A DNA stretch of 64,000 bases, taken from assembly GCA_914767885.1 (NCBI GenBank), contig CAJZBQ010000018.1:868001-932000 (forward strand), in the 5' to 3' direction. Within the stretch, counting starts at the first letter, position 1. Every line of letters starts with the position of its first letter. The notes beneath the pieces were generated by a model that ran no database searches, was not told the origin of the DNA, and worked only from the letters and a program-made list of their open reading frames with translations. This document shows positions 33,451-45,455 of this stretch, in pieces. Source of the stretch: Blepharisma stoltei (lineage: Eukaryota; Ciliophora; Heterotrichea; Heterotrichida; Blepharismidae). Position numbers and translations under genes: made by a program.

Positions 33451-34047
33451 ATGGGTGCATGCTGTGGAAGTGAGAAAAAGGAAGACATGGTTAGAAGCAC
33501 CGAAGCAATCCAACCCAAACTTGTTGAGCCTGCCTATTGTACATTCGAATCTCCTAATTTCCGTCTCGAAGATTATTCCAAAAAGATTGGGAACATGGAG
33601 ATGATTGAAGATATAAGAGATTTAATTTTTAATTATAGGCCGGCTGACATTCGGTGCCAGAGATACCCTAACGATCCTCCCTCAAGGCACTCTTTTATTC
33701 TTATCACTGGAGAAAAGCAAATTTCAGAAGAAACATTGGAAGACAGTGGGTAATTTTAATACAGCCTTATCATTGATTATTCAGAGAATGGGTTTCGAAT
33801 TTTATTAGGGGACGAAAAAATCATAAGCTTGGCGCATAGCAATAATAAAAAAATCGACCCAGTTGTAGAGCTTTTGATTTTCCCTGGGTCAGATTCTAAA
33901 ACTGATAAAGGATTCCACGAAATAATTGAATGATCATATGAGCATAAAGATGAATTATGCACAGACCCTAGTGTGACTCCAGAACTCAACATGGGGAAGC
34001 GTCTTTATAAATATATAGTAGATATGCTTCACTGGAACTCTAAGTAA
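33451..34047 (+). CDS. N-myristoylated protein, unknown function
   Basis: 193 residues: exon 1 to 33749, 15-nt intron, exon 2 to TAA 34045-34047 (582 nt). N-terminus MGACCGSEKKED is a good N-myristoylation signal with two palmitoylatable cysteines. The rest is a mixed alpha/beta protein with no recognised domain (HSFILITGEKQISEETL; GLIIDYSENGFRILLGDEK). One TGA Trp (IIEWSYEHK). Divergent from the VPS54-N gene; POP5 begins 40 bp downstream. Confidence 0.75.
33750..33764 (+). other. 15-nt intron
   Basis: GTAATTTTAATACAG. Splicing joins EDSG-LIIDYSENG and removes a TAA. Confidence 0.87.
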
Positions 34048-34085
34048 GTTAATGTAAGATTTTATAATTCTCTAAGATTAATAAT

Positions 34086-34819
34086 ATGGTCAGGTTTAAA
34101 AATCGATATTTACTCTGTGAGCTTAAGTGGGAAGACGAAAAATATGACCCAAATATCAAAAATAAAGATGTTTATGAAGCAATCAAAGACTCAATTGGCA
34201 TGAATTTTGGAGATTTTGGAATAGGGCTTTCAGTGATTTCATTATCAATAAAATATTGAAATCCTGTGACGAATTTGTTTATTTTAAGGGTATCTAGAGA
34301 ATGCTATAGGCTAGTATGGGCTGGACTTAGTTTGATTACACATATAAGATCTAGAAGGGTGAGGCCATCAGTGATATATTGTGCAGGGACTATTAGAACT
34401 TGTGAGAGAAAAGCTGCATTATTTATAAGAAATTGGCTATCTAAAAGCAAAAATCCTTTAGAAAGGCAGCTGAAAGAGCTTCAAGCAAAATCAATGATGA
34501 GCGAGCTTGCTGTCATGATTCCTTTAAGTTTAAGTTTAATAGAAATCTCTAGCATATTAAGTGCCTCAAAGTCTTCATTCTTGAGGTTCAGCTACGATAG
34601 CAGCTCTGAACAACGGTAGGTGAACCGGCCTAACCGTTGAACCGTTAAAGTTATCAAGCCCTTTCAGACTTCTCTAGTCCGTGAGACCTCACCTCTTAAA
34701 GCTAAAGCTCTCAAGAAGTTAGACTTCTCTCACTGAGCTCGGTACATTGGTCCCGCTTGTTGGATCAGGACTGTGGACCCATCCCTAACTGTCATTTTAA
34801 ATATTGTATGATTCCTTAA
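34086..34819 (+). CDS. POP5: RNase P/MRP subunit POP5
   Basis: 146 residues after removing the 293-bp insert (441 nt). MVRFKNRYLLCEL is the signature Pop5 start; IKDSIGMNFGDFGIGLS, SLSIKYWNPVTN, and CAGTIRTCERKAALFI follow in the expected order. Pop5 is a protein subunit of the ribonucleases that mature tRNA 5' ends and process pre-rRNA. TGA Trp in KYWNP. The insert falls in the last four codons; in germline DNA the frame instead reads ~27 residues into it. Confidence 0.88.
34525..34817. mobile_element. 293-bp GC-richer insert at the 3' end of POP5
   Basis: Direct repeats ATGATTCCTT at 34515-34524 and 34808-34817; excision gives AVMIP then TAA. Inside, GTAGGTGAACCGGCC and several CTCTAG/CTCTCA phrases stand out, with no ORF. 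Unlike other pointers here this repeat contains no TA. Confidence 0.62.
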
Positions 34820-34855
34820 ACATAATATAATAAAATTCTACTGGAAAATAAAAAT

Positions 34856-36004
34856 TTAAGTAAGCTTAGGAATATATGCAATAATAATCGTCATATCATC
34901 AGCTGTATTAGTCCCACTAAGCAGCCATCTCATCCACGATAATGCAGCTAATTTTTCAGCTGCCTGCTTCGGATACCCACTTTTTGCTACCAAATCTACT
35001 GCTTCTTGATCTTTAATAAATTCCCATATCCCATCACTACAAATGACCAAAAACTCGTCATTTTCTTCCAGCTCGATTTCTTTTATTTCTGGCTCAGAAA
35101 TAACTCCAGCTGGATGTGATGCTAAATCTCCAAGAGACCTGCTCATGGCAAGTCCAGGAAATTCTTTTCCAGGGAAAAAAACCCTCCAGTATTTTTCTCC
35201 TCACATTTGTTTGACTTCTCCTCCAGTCTCTTCAATCCTTTTTTTCTCGTCAGGAAAATTAGGCTTATGATCGTTTGTTAAAGGCACAGCCAAATAGCCT
35301 TGTGATTGTTTTTTAGCTAATACAGCACGAGAGTCGCCTACATGGGAAATATAAAGGTGGTTTTGTTTTACACAGACTGTTACAGCAGTGGATCCAGAAA
35401 ATTTGCACTCGAAATTGGAGGCTTCAGAATTGGATTCTTCGATTAAAAGTGACTGAGAGGAAAGGTATGATTCTTTTATAGAGGATAAAGGGTCGGATTG
35501 TCATAAAGGATTTGACAGGGCAGTTTGAAGCAGACAATTTGAAAGAAATTCAGATATGAAGTGGCCATGCTCACCATGGCCATCGAAAACTCCTAATAGG
35601 AAATCAGAGCCGTCAATAATGATACAGAAATTGTCTTGGTTTGGGTCTTCAGTTTTTAAACCCTTTTTGCAGGTAACTCATATTCCAATACTTTCTAAAA
35701 AGGTAGGGTCGATTTGAGATTCGTCGAGTTTCATACCTTTTTCTTCGAAACCTTGATGATGCTTTGTTATGGAGGCGCCTCTGAAAATATATCGTTGAGT
35801 TAGCAGGGATAAATCCCGACGCTTGAAGTATTGATGAGTGTCGTGGGTTGATTGGTCTGATGGATGAATAGTGAGGCTTGATCGAGGCTCTTTTTTACTA
35901 TAAAGCCGCTGGCAAGCTGAGTCATCTAGTTTTACTTCTGATTCTTCGTCTAATTCTTTAGTTTTATCTTGAGGTTTATTCTTTTTAGATATACAAGGGC
36001 CCAT
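34856..36004 (-). CDS. PP2C-family Ser/Thr phosphatase, N-myristoylated type
   Basis: 382 residues in one uninterrupted frame with TGA as Trp (for example GIWVTCKK, LWQSD). All PPM motifs are present: VFDGHGEHGHF (metal-binding DG), VGDSRAVLAKK, LTNDHKPNFPDEKKRI, GLAMSRSLGD, FLVICSDGIWEFI and TADDMTIII. N-terminus MGPCISKKNK is an N-myristoylation/palmitoylation signal, typical of alveolate membrane-associated PP2Cs. Mn/Mg-dependent dephosphorylation; substrate unknown. Confidence 0.93.
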
Positions 36005-36148
36005 TTATAGATTTTTTTAAAGATTTATTTCTTTATCCAAAATTATTCTCTTATAGCAATTTGCAATTAAATCATTAACCAAAAGAATTATGCTAAAAAT
36101 AAAAACAATTATTATTTGGGACTAGAAATATTTGACAGTCAAAATATA

Positions 36149-36314
36149 TAGGTGTTTTCTCTATATAGCCCGATAAGGGCCGTGGGTTCTCCGTTATCAC
36201 TCTTCTGGTTGAACCAACTATTAATTGGTCAAACCAATGCACTGAGTTGGCTTGACCAACAAAGGGATTCCACGGAGAACCCACAGCCTTATCGGGCCAT
36301 ATAGGGAAAACCAC
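36149..36314. mobile_element. GC-rich palindromic IES (~166 bp), TATAG class, intergenic
   Basis: Inverted ends TATAGGTGTTTTCTCTATAT and TATAGTGGTTTTCCCTATAT, then GCCCGATAAGG and GTGGGTTCTCCGT arms. Lies 145 bp upstream of the PP2C start. Confidence 0.75.
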
Positions 36315-36500
36315 TATAAATGTTAACTGATATACAAAATATCAGCAAAATGATTAAAAAGCGTGCTAAATCTCAAAAATAATTTTGACGTTTTATCTTA
36401 AATAAATACAATTATAATTTCCTATAAAAACAATTAATTTCCAGTTTTAACTATGTCAACGTTATATTAACATCATAAATCATAACATCATAAAACTTTA

Positions 36501-36698
36501 ATGGGCGATTTACGCAAAAAAAAGTCTCTACAGAATATTCACTTTCCAAAGCCTAATCATTTGGATGCTAGAATAGGTTCCTTTGTGAAGCGCAACCCGT
36601 TCTATGAAGAGAGACTTCCCCCATTAAAAGTATGTGCCCATGAAAATCAAGAACAAGATTCTCTGCTAAAAGAGCTTAATATAATCCTTACTCCGTAA
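36501..36698 (+). CDS. Small basic protein (65 aa), unknown
   Basis: MGDLRKKKSLQNIHFPKPNH... to TAA. Composition (Lys/Pro/Asn) and an upstream AT-rich spacer suggest a real short gene, but no homology is recognised. The first residues MGDLRKKK could also be a weak myristoylation signal. Confidence 0.4.
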   Translation: MGDLRKKKSLQNIHFPKPNHLDARIGSFVKRNPFYEERLPPLKVCAHENQEQDSLLKELNIILTP

Positions 36699-36971
36699 TA
36701 TCTTTTAATTCAGATTTTTTTTATGAATTGCAATAACTTGTTGTCGCTTTATTTAAATAGCATTTATGAAAATTTTAATATTAAGCCTTCATATTGTGCT
36801 AACTTTATTAGCGGAATACAGCTAAAAAAATGGTAGAGATAATATTATTTATTTTTTTAAAAAAAATTAATATATCTGAAATGATTTAAGTATAAAAATA
36901 GGTCCTTACTGGCAATTATTTATTAATTTTTATCTAGAATAAAGTAGCACCAGAGATTCAGCAAGCCATCA

Positions 36972-37154
36972 ATGCCTTTACCGAAACTTTGAAAGAAATC
37001 TCCATCCCCTGGTTTTGTTCAAAAACATCAAATTGAGCGCCCTCCAAGTCTAAAGATGAATCCTATAGTTCTTGACGAAAAATTCCAAGAATTAAATTCT
37101 TCTATGAGCACTTGTGGAAGTTCTAAAAATTCCAGTTTTGAGAATTTGCTGTAA
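36972..37154 (+). CDS. Small protein (60 aa), unknown
   Basis: ATG 36972 to TAA 37152: MPLPKLWKKSPSPGFVQ..., with TGA read as Trp at codon 7. Ser/Lys-rich, similar in style to the small ORF at 36501. Could be a second exon of that gene, but no 15-nt intron joining them was found. Confidence 0.4.
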
Positions 37155-37159
37155 TTATG

Positions 37160-37930
37160 TACGACTTTAATTAATTAGTTAATGATTTTCAAACTCGATT
37201 TTATATTTTCCCATTTTAAGGATAAAAAGCCCCGACTTTGGGAATTTTAAATTAATAAAACTTGCAGATATTTTAAGCGATATTTTATTGGCAAAAATTT
37301 TTTGGCAATACAGATTTTTTTTATTTTTTATAAAAAATATCTATATATATAATTAGATAAAGGATTAAATTATAATTTATGGTTTAGAGCTAAATTTAAA
37401 ATATATTTTGAACCTATAAACACAGATCACAAAATGTTATAAAATGTATTTAATATATAAATTTAATTTTATTAATATGAAAAAATATTAACAGTTAAAA
37501 ATAAATTCACTTTCTTCAGGTCGTTTAAATAACTATAAATATCTAGAATTTCAAGCAAAGAAATATATTATTGAGCTTAGGAGTAAATTTTTTCTTTTAA
37601 CTGATTACTGCTTATCTAATACTTTTTTAGGCTAATGAGTTTTTATTTCTGACCAATACTAAGTGCATTTTATAGATTTTCTAAGTTGAAAATTACATAG
37701 TGGCCTTATGATTTTTGAAGGCCAAGCCAAGCAACACATTTAGATAGCCCAGTCTCTATTTTTATCCTATACTTGTGAAACAATTTTTTAGTCTTTATTC
37801 TATTTATTCATATATAGTTTTTTCTTTTTATTTTTTTAGATAGATAATGATAAGGGAATTTTATTGAATATCAGAGTTATCAAATGATTTATTTAAAATC
37901 ATTTCATCAACAAATCTCAAAAAAATTATA
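37160..37930. other. AT-rich intergenic sequence
   Basis: No ORF, clear palindrome or RNA gene recognised. Confidence 0.4.
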
Positions 37931-37934
37931 AAAA

Positions 37935-39038
37935 ATGGCTGAACATTCCAACAGAAGCAATCACTACGTTTCATCTTCTTCCGTTATGTCCTATCCTCGT
38001 TCTCTTCCTCGAGCCCTTATATCACGTGATCCCCCATCTGACCGTACCCATAGAATTCAATATCGTCAAAGAGAAACAGATCTGACACCATCTGCTAGAC
38101 TAACTGAGCGTAAAGAAAGAAATGAGCCATATTTTGTTTCTCAGTCAGTCCCACGCAGCATTAAAAAAGAATATAAATCTGATACCATACCCAGACCAAG
38201 ACCTATTCACAAGCTATCTTGTCCTGTTTGTTTGCATGATTATACCAATGAAATTACCCCCAAAATCCTAACCTGTGGTCATACTTTTTGTTTAGTCTGC
38301 CTTGAAAAATTGCAAAAGACGTCACAAATTCGATGTCCTCTTTGTAAAAAAGCAGAGCTTAGGCTAGTTTCTGAACTTCCTGTAAATTTTATAGCAAAAG
38401 AAGTAAATGAAGTAAATAATGCTATTGATGAATGCAAAATCCATAGAAGAGAAATCGGAGCATTCTGCTCAACAGATAAATCGTTATTATGCTGGGAATG
38501 TTTAAGCCCTCATACTAAGCACTCCATTTATTCAGTTTCTGATCCGAAAATTCAACTAATTGCAAATGAAAAACGAAAACACATTGAATCGATAGGAAAA
38601 AAATTAGCTACAAATATACAAAAATTACAGGAGTTTGGGTGTAAATTAAACGAGAATTTAAAAGAAATTAATTGCTTGGTAGATTCACATATAGAAGGGT
38701 ACAAAAAAGCAAAAAATGAAATAATTCAGAAAATTGAAGAAATTTTTGAAAAACGTGTAGAAGAGATAAAAGAGAAGGCAAAAATTCCTGACGACAAAAA
38801 AATTGCTGAAAAAATTAATATACAGATAAGTAAATTAAATGGGCATGTAGAAGAATTGAACAAAGAAAAAGATGAATTCGAAAAAATGAGTGCTTTGAGA
38901 AAATTGGAGTGGAAAGAAACTGTGCCTTTTAAAGAGGAATTGATGCCACAGATTGAAATGGATGATCAATTAAGAGAATTTTTAAAGAAGCCGATAAAAT
39001 ACAAAGAAGAGATTTTTACAAAATTAAACCAGCTATAA
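37935..39038 (+). CDS. TRIM-like RING/B-box/coiled-coil protein
   Basis: 367 residues, uninterrupted. A disordered Arg/Ser-rich N-terminus (~95 residues) precedes a C3HC4 RING (CPVCLHDYTNEITPK, CGHTFCLVCLEKL, CPLCKK at ~95-140), a B-box-type zinc site (CKIHRREIGAFCSTDKSLLC, C..H..H at ~175-215) and a long coiled coil. The RBCC order is that of TRIM E3 ubiquitin ligases. No C-terminal substrate domain. Confidence 0.88.
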   Translation: MAEHSNRSNHYVSSSSVMSYPRSLPRALISRDPPSDRTHRIQYRQRETDLTPSARLTERKERNEPYFVSQSVPRSIKKEYKSDTIPRPRPIHKLSCPVCLHDYTNEITPKILTCGHTFCLVCLEKLQKTSQIRCPLCKKAELRLVSELPVNFIAKEVNEVNNAIDECKIHRREIGAFCSTDKSLLCWECLSPHTKHSIYSVSDPKIQLIANEKRKHIESIGKKLATNIQKLQEFGCKLNENLKEINCLVDSHIEGYKKAKNEIIQKIEEIFEKRVEEIKEKAKIPDDKKIAEKINIQISKLNGHVEELNKEKDEFEKMSALRKLEWKETVPFKEELMPQIEMDDQLREFLKKPIKYKEEIFTKLNQL

Positions 39039-39220
39039 TTATGCCAAATCAATTTTTAAAAATCTTAGATTTTAACATATTTTATGTACTTAAGTTTTTT
39101 TTATAAACAATAGAGAAATAAGTAAGATAGTAAATATTTAGCAATTAGAAAAAACAATAAGAAAATCATTTTTATAGATTTTTTTCCATTTTTATAGATT
39201 ATAATCCCTTGCATAAATTT

Positions 39221-39341
39221 CATTTTGCTTATTTATGATCAAAAAAAATTTTAGCATACCATAGACTCAGTTTTTATATATAATGACATGTCAAAATTTT
39301 TTTGACATTTTAAAATCAATTTACCATAAATAAGCAAAATA
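39221..39341. repeat. Short inverted repeat, possible IES
   Basis: CATTTTGCTTATTTATGAT (39221) faces ACCATAAATAAGCAAAAT (39323) with an inner TGTCAAAA/TTTTGACA pair. Intergenic. Confidence 0.45.
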
Positions 39342-39413
39342 AAATATTACCAATACATTATATCAATTTCAACACCATTTGAAATTTAGGATGGTCTACC
39401 AATAAAACATAAA

Positions 39414-39832
<419 letters not shown>

Positions 39833-40009
39833 AAAATATGCTATGTAATTAGAATAAAAATATTTTTAATCGTAGAGAAATTTAGTTAATAAATGCTATA
39901 AATAGCGCACGAGAAGAATTTTTCAATATAATTAATTATCATAAAATAGAAGAATCATAAGGCATCTTAAAAGTTTAAATAGTTTAGAATACCCACTTTA
40001 GCTATATAT

Positions 40010-40597
40010 ATGTTTCGAGATAGTCTATAGCAAAAACTTTATGAATTTATTAAACTCCCATCATTTAATTATATTTTAAATGAGCTCCCTGAAAGGCTGA
40101 GAAAATTATTGGAGCTGCTATTAATTAATAACGAAATAAGTAAAAAGCTAGGAGCAAATCTTCCAATTGATTTAAATTCTGGGGCTTTACCTTTGAAGGT
40201 ATTTAATTTATTTACCGGAAAGTATATTGACAACTTCTTCTGTGAAAGTGCTGCATTATGCAAGATTGTTGTTAGCTTAATGAATAAATCTCCAAGCTCA
40301 AGTAATAAAATTCGATCAGATTTAGACAAAAATATTGAGCTAGCTCGAGGAAATAATTGCAAATACATTTGGCAAAGAATTAAAAAAAATAAAAGAACCT
40401 CTATCCCATCAACAAAGTGAAAGTCTTCAAGAATTTACCACGTTTCAAGAAAATCAAAATAAAGTCAATAGTCAAATGCAATTTCAACATGATTTATGAC
40501 GATAGTCAAGCAAATAAAAGAAGACTCCCTTTCGTTTTTTGATAAGATTTCTGAAAGCACGTCAAAGATTTTTACTTCATTTTTAATTCATAAATAA
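40010..40597 (+). pseudogene. Probable pseudogene of a helical protein
   Basis: One frame reads MFRDSL, an in-frame TAG, then QKLYEFIKLPSFNYILNEL and 120 more residues; after 40420 coding character switches to a second frame (ESLQEFTTFQENQNKVNSQ) and back (IKEDSLSFFDKISEST). No TA-bounded deletion or 15-nt intron seen here repairs it. Family not recognised. Confidence 0.45.
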
Positions 40598-40870
40598 ATT
40601 AGCACAGTTCCTTTCTTAATATCCTATAATTTCATTAAATTAAGATATTTCCTTAAATCATGATTATTATTTATCAAATAATAGCTCTTAAAAATTCCAT
40701 ATACAGCTTTTTATGTATTTTAACTCCAGCTGGCTTCAATTGTATATACAAATTAACCAAAATCAAGCTTATTTGTTATCTTCCAGATTGAATTTCTGCT
40801 ATTTTTGCCCTTAATATCTAATTTCCATACCTAAAATATCTCCTATTAATTAAGATCTTTATAATAAATT

Positions 40871-42103
40871 ATGAAGTTCTTTCTTATTATATTATCTCTC
40901 GTTTTCGCGAAGAACTTAAAGTCCACCATTTCTCTTTCAAAAGAGCAGCCAGCACAATATATCACAAAATTCGGTGTAGATCTAGGAACAGGGCATTACG
41001 ACATACGTTTAAGAATTTCGAAAGGAAAAAAAGATTACACATATGGAAAAACTTACCCAATTGAGCTGCTTTTATATAGAGACAGCGACTGAGACATGTC
41101 AGCTTTCACATGTGAGTCCAAGCATAAAGCTGTCAATATTACCTTAAATATCCCTAGTGACGGAAGATGGTCTGAATCCTTTTCTGGAGAATTAGGCGAG
41201 CCAGATTTCCCTCACATATGATTTTTCACTATTGCAGACTGCAATCTGACACTTGGAGACTCATCAAAGCTAAGAGTCGAGCTATCAATCCTAAGTGGCG
41301 ACAAATCAGAACTTTCCGTAGAAATGAAAGGTATGAAGCGAATTTATATTTTTGTATGCATAATCTTTGTACTTATGCTGGGAAATAATATATGAAAGCT
41401 GTACAAGTACTTCACAGCTGTAGAAGAAATCGAAACAAATTTAGTCATGCTAAACCTCGCAGTTGTTTTTCAGTTCATTTCTATGATATTCCATATCTTA
41501 CATATATCCGCCTATGAAGGCAATGGACGAGGGGTTGGAGCTTTTGTATTTTTTGGAAATGCGACAGGACTGATATCACAATATATTATGATAGTTTTAT
41601 TATTGTTAATAGCAGATGGGTGGACTATTTTATATAAAAATTTCCCTTCTCCTGAAGCCTATTTATCAGTGATTATTTTGGTAGGGCTTTTAAATTTGAT
41701 TATAGCAGCAGTTGAAAGGACAAGTGACGACGCTTATTATCTATTTAGCAGCTTTGAAGGAACCGTTGGCTGGTGCTTATTGGCATTTTACACGATCCAT
41801 TTCGTATGATTTGTTTTAAATATCCGCGCTCTTTTTACTAAGGTTCCTGGAAATATGAGGCCATTTTTACAAAGATTTGCGGTGGCTTCGTCTATTTATA
41901 TACTGTCACTGCCACTTTTGATAGGGATTGCACAGTTATTGCTGCCTTATAAGAGACATAAATTTATTAGTGGTGCGAATTTGTTGGTAGAAGGTTTGAC
42001 GATGCTGATATTGTCATATTTGTTTACGAGGAAGACTCAGTATTATAAACTTTCCACAATGGCGGATTCAATGCTTCCAACTTCAAAATCACATTCAAAC
42101 TAG
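40871..42103 (+). CDS. GPR180/TMEM145-like seven-TM protein
   Basis: 410 residues with several TGA Trp codons (DSDWDMSA, HIWFF, NIWKLYK, FVWFV). Signal peptide MKFFLIILSLVFAKN, then a ~150-residue luminal beta-rich domain, then seven TM helices. The segment ISMIFHILHISAYEGNGRG followed by a TM and LIADGWTIL matches the GPR180/TMEM145 (intimal thickness-related receptor) family. Function in protists unknown. Confidence 0.75.
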
Positions 42104-42341
42104 CTTATTTAATGAGTCTTTTTAGCAATATTGTTTTAAATGTATATAGTTTCATAATAATTCTGAATTTTTATTGTTAATTTTATATTATTAAGCTGAG
42201 ATTATACCCATAAGATTTCTAATTTCGATTATCGTATAATTCTAAATTTAAAATAATTTCTTGAGTAATACTGCTTTTAAATAAGATCTAACAGTTTATC
42301 ACTAGACATTTTTAACTGACTTTTAATTTTATATTGAATTT

Positions 42342-44471
42342 ATGTTAGCGTGATATATTGTGGGAATCCTGACTTTTATCGGAGGATTTATTATTACTTT
42401 GTTTGCCTTATTGAAAACTTTGAAAATTTCAAAAATTTTGCAAGACATATTTTTTTACAAGTCATTTGATCTTACTCAAAACGAAGAAGTGCTGCAGCCT
42501 CTATACATTTCATACTCTCAAGTATGCAGCAGATACATCCCGATTATAGGAATATTCAAGTATAAACGTGTGCAATTTGAAATTCCACCTTCATGCCATC
42601 TGCTTTTATTTGCTTTTTATTTGAAATTAATATTCTGTACAAATTTGATTTTTGCGAGCTTTTACAGTGAACTTGTGATATATGCGGCAGTGTTTATAGG
42701 GATAATAATTTCAGAAATATTTATTGTTCTGACTGAAGTTATTAATAGAGTCTTTTTATCAAGCTTTAATGTGCCAATTTCGAAAGCTTCTGATTATGCT
42801 CTTGGAAACTCTGGGTATAGCTATCAAAAACAAGTAAATAATACGATGGGGAATGAAGGTTCTGATAAAGAAACATTTAAACATAATAGATACTTAGAAG
42901 GAAGTCTTTTAAGTTCAATTATGATTATTATGTTTTTAACTCTGTGGGGAACTCGTTTTATTAGTATAGAATCAGAAGACGAAATAAAAGCATCAGTAAT
43001 ACAGTCTTTAATTGGCATTGGGATAGATTTTCCCTTGAGATTTCTGACCTGCTATATTTTAAAAGCCTTTAGAATGGTTCCAATATATGAAAAGAAATAT
43101 GCAGTTTTCAACGTAAAAATTCAGCCAGAAGACTTAAAAAAATATCAAAAAACTCCTCTAAGAGCTTGCTATGAAGATATTACATTAAATGGGGTAGAAG
43201 TGTCCTTATTTGCTGAAGAAAAAAAAGATATTGCTTTTATTCCAAACAAAGATATAGATGAAAATAGCAAAACTTTATTTACCAATGAAGAAGAAAATTC
43301 TTTCGTTAAAACCATTCTTCCACCAATAAAGAGACATCCAAAGCGTATTGAATTTTTAAAAGGCTATGATGCCTTTTTAGAAAACATGAACAAAGTTTAT
43401 TGTGAAGAAAGCGAAGAGAATATTGAGAGCTTTGATGAAATGTCGTTGAGAAAACATAAAAGGACTGACAGTGATGAAGATACTATTGCGTCTCACAATG
43501 AGCTTTCTGATAATGAATTTATATTATGCCCTGAAGAGTTTTTTTCTACTCCAAGGCCTGCGAAAATAATTGAATTCGCATCTCCATCACCTCAAAGAAA
43601 TAGAAGCCCTGATAGAAAAAATTATTCGCCTGATAAAAGTACTCTTGTGCTGACACTATTTAAATGTGAAGCAGAAAATACTTTAGCTTTTGATATAGCT
43701 GAATCAGAAAATTACCCAAAAAATGAGTATAATCCTGACATGACATTTTCTAATGGAATTTGTAACGAAAATACTGACGAAAGTATACCAAAAAATTTAA
43801 AAATCCAAAGCGAAGATTATATTGTAGTCAAAGCACACGAGAAATTAGTTATAACAAAAGATCCAAATGATTTAAGCAGAGTCAGCAGCTTAGTTATGCT
43901 GACAACCCCTCCAAAAATGCCTAAAAGACATAAGCGTTCTCTTAAAACCAAACAAAAAAACCAAGCCGAAGACTATTCAATTTTATACCCCCAAATCTCT
44001 AAATCTCCTCAAGACTGAGGAAAAAGAAACCCGAAAAATCTGATAAATACCCCAGAAAAGCAAAAATCTCTTTCATGCGACCCTAATTTTCGAGCTCCAA
44101 CCCCTGAAGAAATGATATCAATAGCTTGCAAAAATAAAAAAATTTATGTAGACGATAAAATTTTCCAACGAAAATCAGAGCAAGATATTCTTATGCACGT
44201 TGACGAAATTTTACATGAAAATGAGAAATCTCCTGCTGTCGAAAAACTAAAAATGATGCTTGAGTCAAGAAAATCGTTTCAGAATAAAACTAGGGATGCG
44301 TCGCTACATGAGCTTGGATGCTATGAAGAAGATTATAGCTCTCCTTATGCAAAAGCTGGCTATAAATCACCACTCCCGAAGTATCAAAAACCACCGAAAA
44401 ATGCGAAAAATCAAGTTTTGTCACCATCGAAGTCTGATAATAGACTCAAATCTGTTGTATATGAATTTTAA
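42342..44471 (+). CDS. Multi-pass membrane protein with long cytosolic tail, unknown
   Basis: 709 residues. Start ATG 42342 (MLAWYIVGILTF, Trp by TGA). About six hydrophobic helices lie in residues 1-230 (TFIGGFIITLFALLKTL; HLLLFAFYLKLIFCTNLIF; VIYAAVFIGIIISEIFIVL; SSIMIIMFLTLWG), followed by a ~470-residue hydrophilic tail rich in Ser, Glu and Pro with SPDRKN/SPDKS phosphosite-like motifs. A TGA Trp at 44016 joins the tail to its last 150 residues. The TM part vaguely recalls the polycystin/REJ C-terminal block, but not enough to assign. Confidence 0.75.
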
Positions 44472-44599
44472 TATTAATTATTTTACCTTCTGCAAATATT
44501 TTTAGATATGTTTAAATTTAAAATCCATATTTTCGCAAATAAAATCGGAAATGATGGCTATAAGATTTTATCTGCATAAATTTAATCCTAATTAATATT

Positions 44600-45190
44600 C
44601 AAGCTTAACGTTAAATCAGGGATACTTGAGGTAGGTAAATTTGTCAGGGTACGATGCATGATTTTAATACTTGCTGACACCAGTATTGAACTTTGGTTTC
44701 GAAAAGTTTTATTTAAGCTCAGACAACTCACTGGGGTCAAAGGGCTTCAGTCTAATTTTTCTCACCTGGCAAGGTTTTTGCTCAGCTGAAAAAAAATTCC
44801 TCAAGTCAAACTCTACCATCAGGTAAGCGGACCTAAGCTCCTTGAATAGGATTACTGGTGAAATGCAGCGGTATTTTAAGGCATATGAGACTAAGACTGG
44901 ACAGTATAGGCTTGTTGAAGTTCAGCGTCAGCAGAGAGCCAATCTGCAGCTCATCGGACTCAGATAAAGGGATGCAAGATTGGGCCTAATCGTATTGAAA
45001 ACAAAGCCAAACGGATCTAAGATGTGAAGATAAGCCGCACTATGTCACTAGGGGCAGGTCATGACAGCCTTAAGGTCTAGTGCAATGAGCTTTGACTCTG
45101 CCATAAAATGGTATTACAACCTCTAAATAAATTTCCTTCCCTTCCCTGACTTAGGAAGAATAAATTTTCCACGTGGTAGTCGTCACTACC
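44600..45190. other. GC-richer segment, probable retroposon-like insert
   Basis: Base composition jumps relative to both flanks and returns to AT-rich DNA near 45190, as in the direct-repeat-flanked inserts elsewhere. No ORF and no convincing terminal repeat found. Confidence 0.4.
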
Positions 45191-45455
45191 CAAAATATTT
45201 ATAGAGAAGAATTTCTATTGGAAAAACACGCCACTTTTCGATTTTAATGAATTTAATCGGCGTTATTTTTGATTTATAAATTTATGCTATTAATAATATA
45301 TATAATAGCCATATTAGCTAAAAATAATAGACTGAAGCAATTACTATTAAATCAAAATAATATATTTTTATCAATAATTAGGCACAACTAAACCTAAGTC
45401 CAGAATCCCAGCTCGTTTTTATCCTCTAACTAATAATCTCCTTTTATAAAATGTA

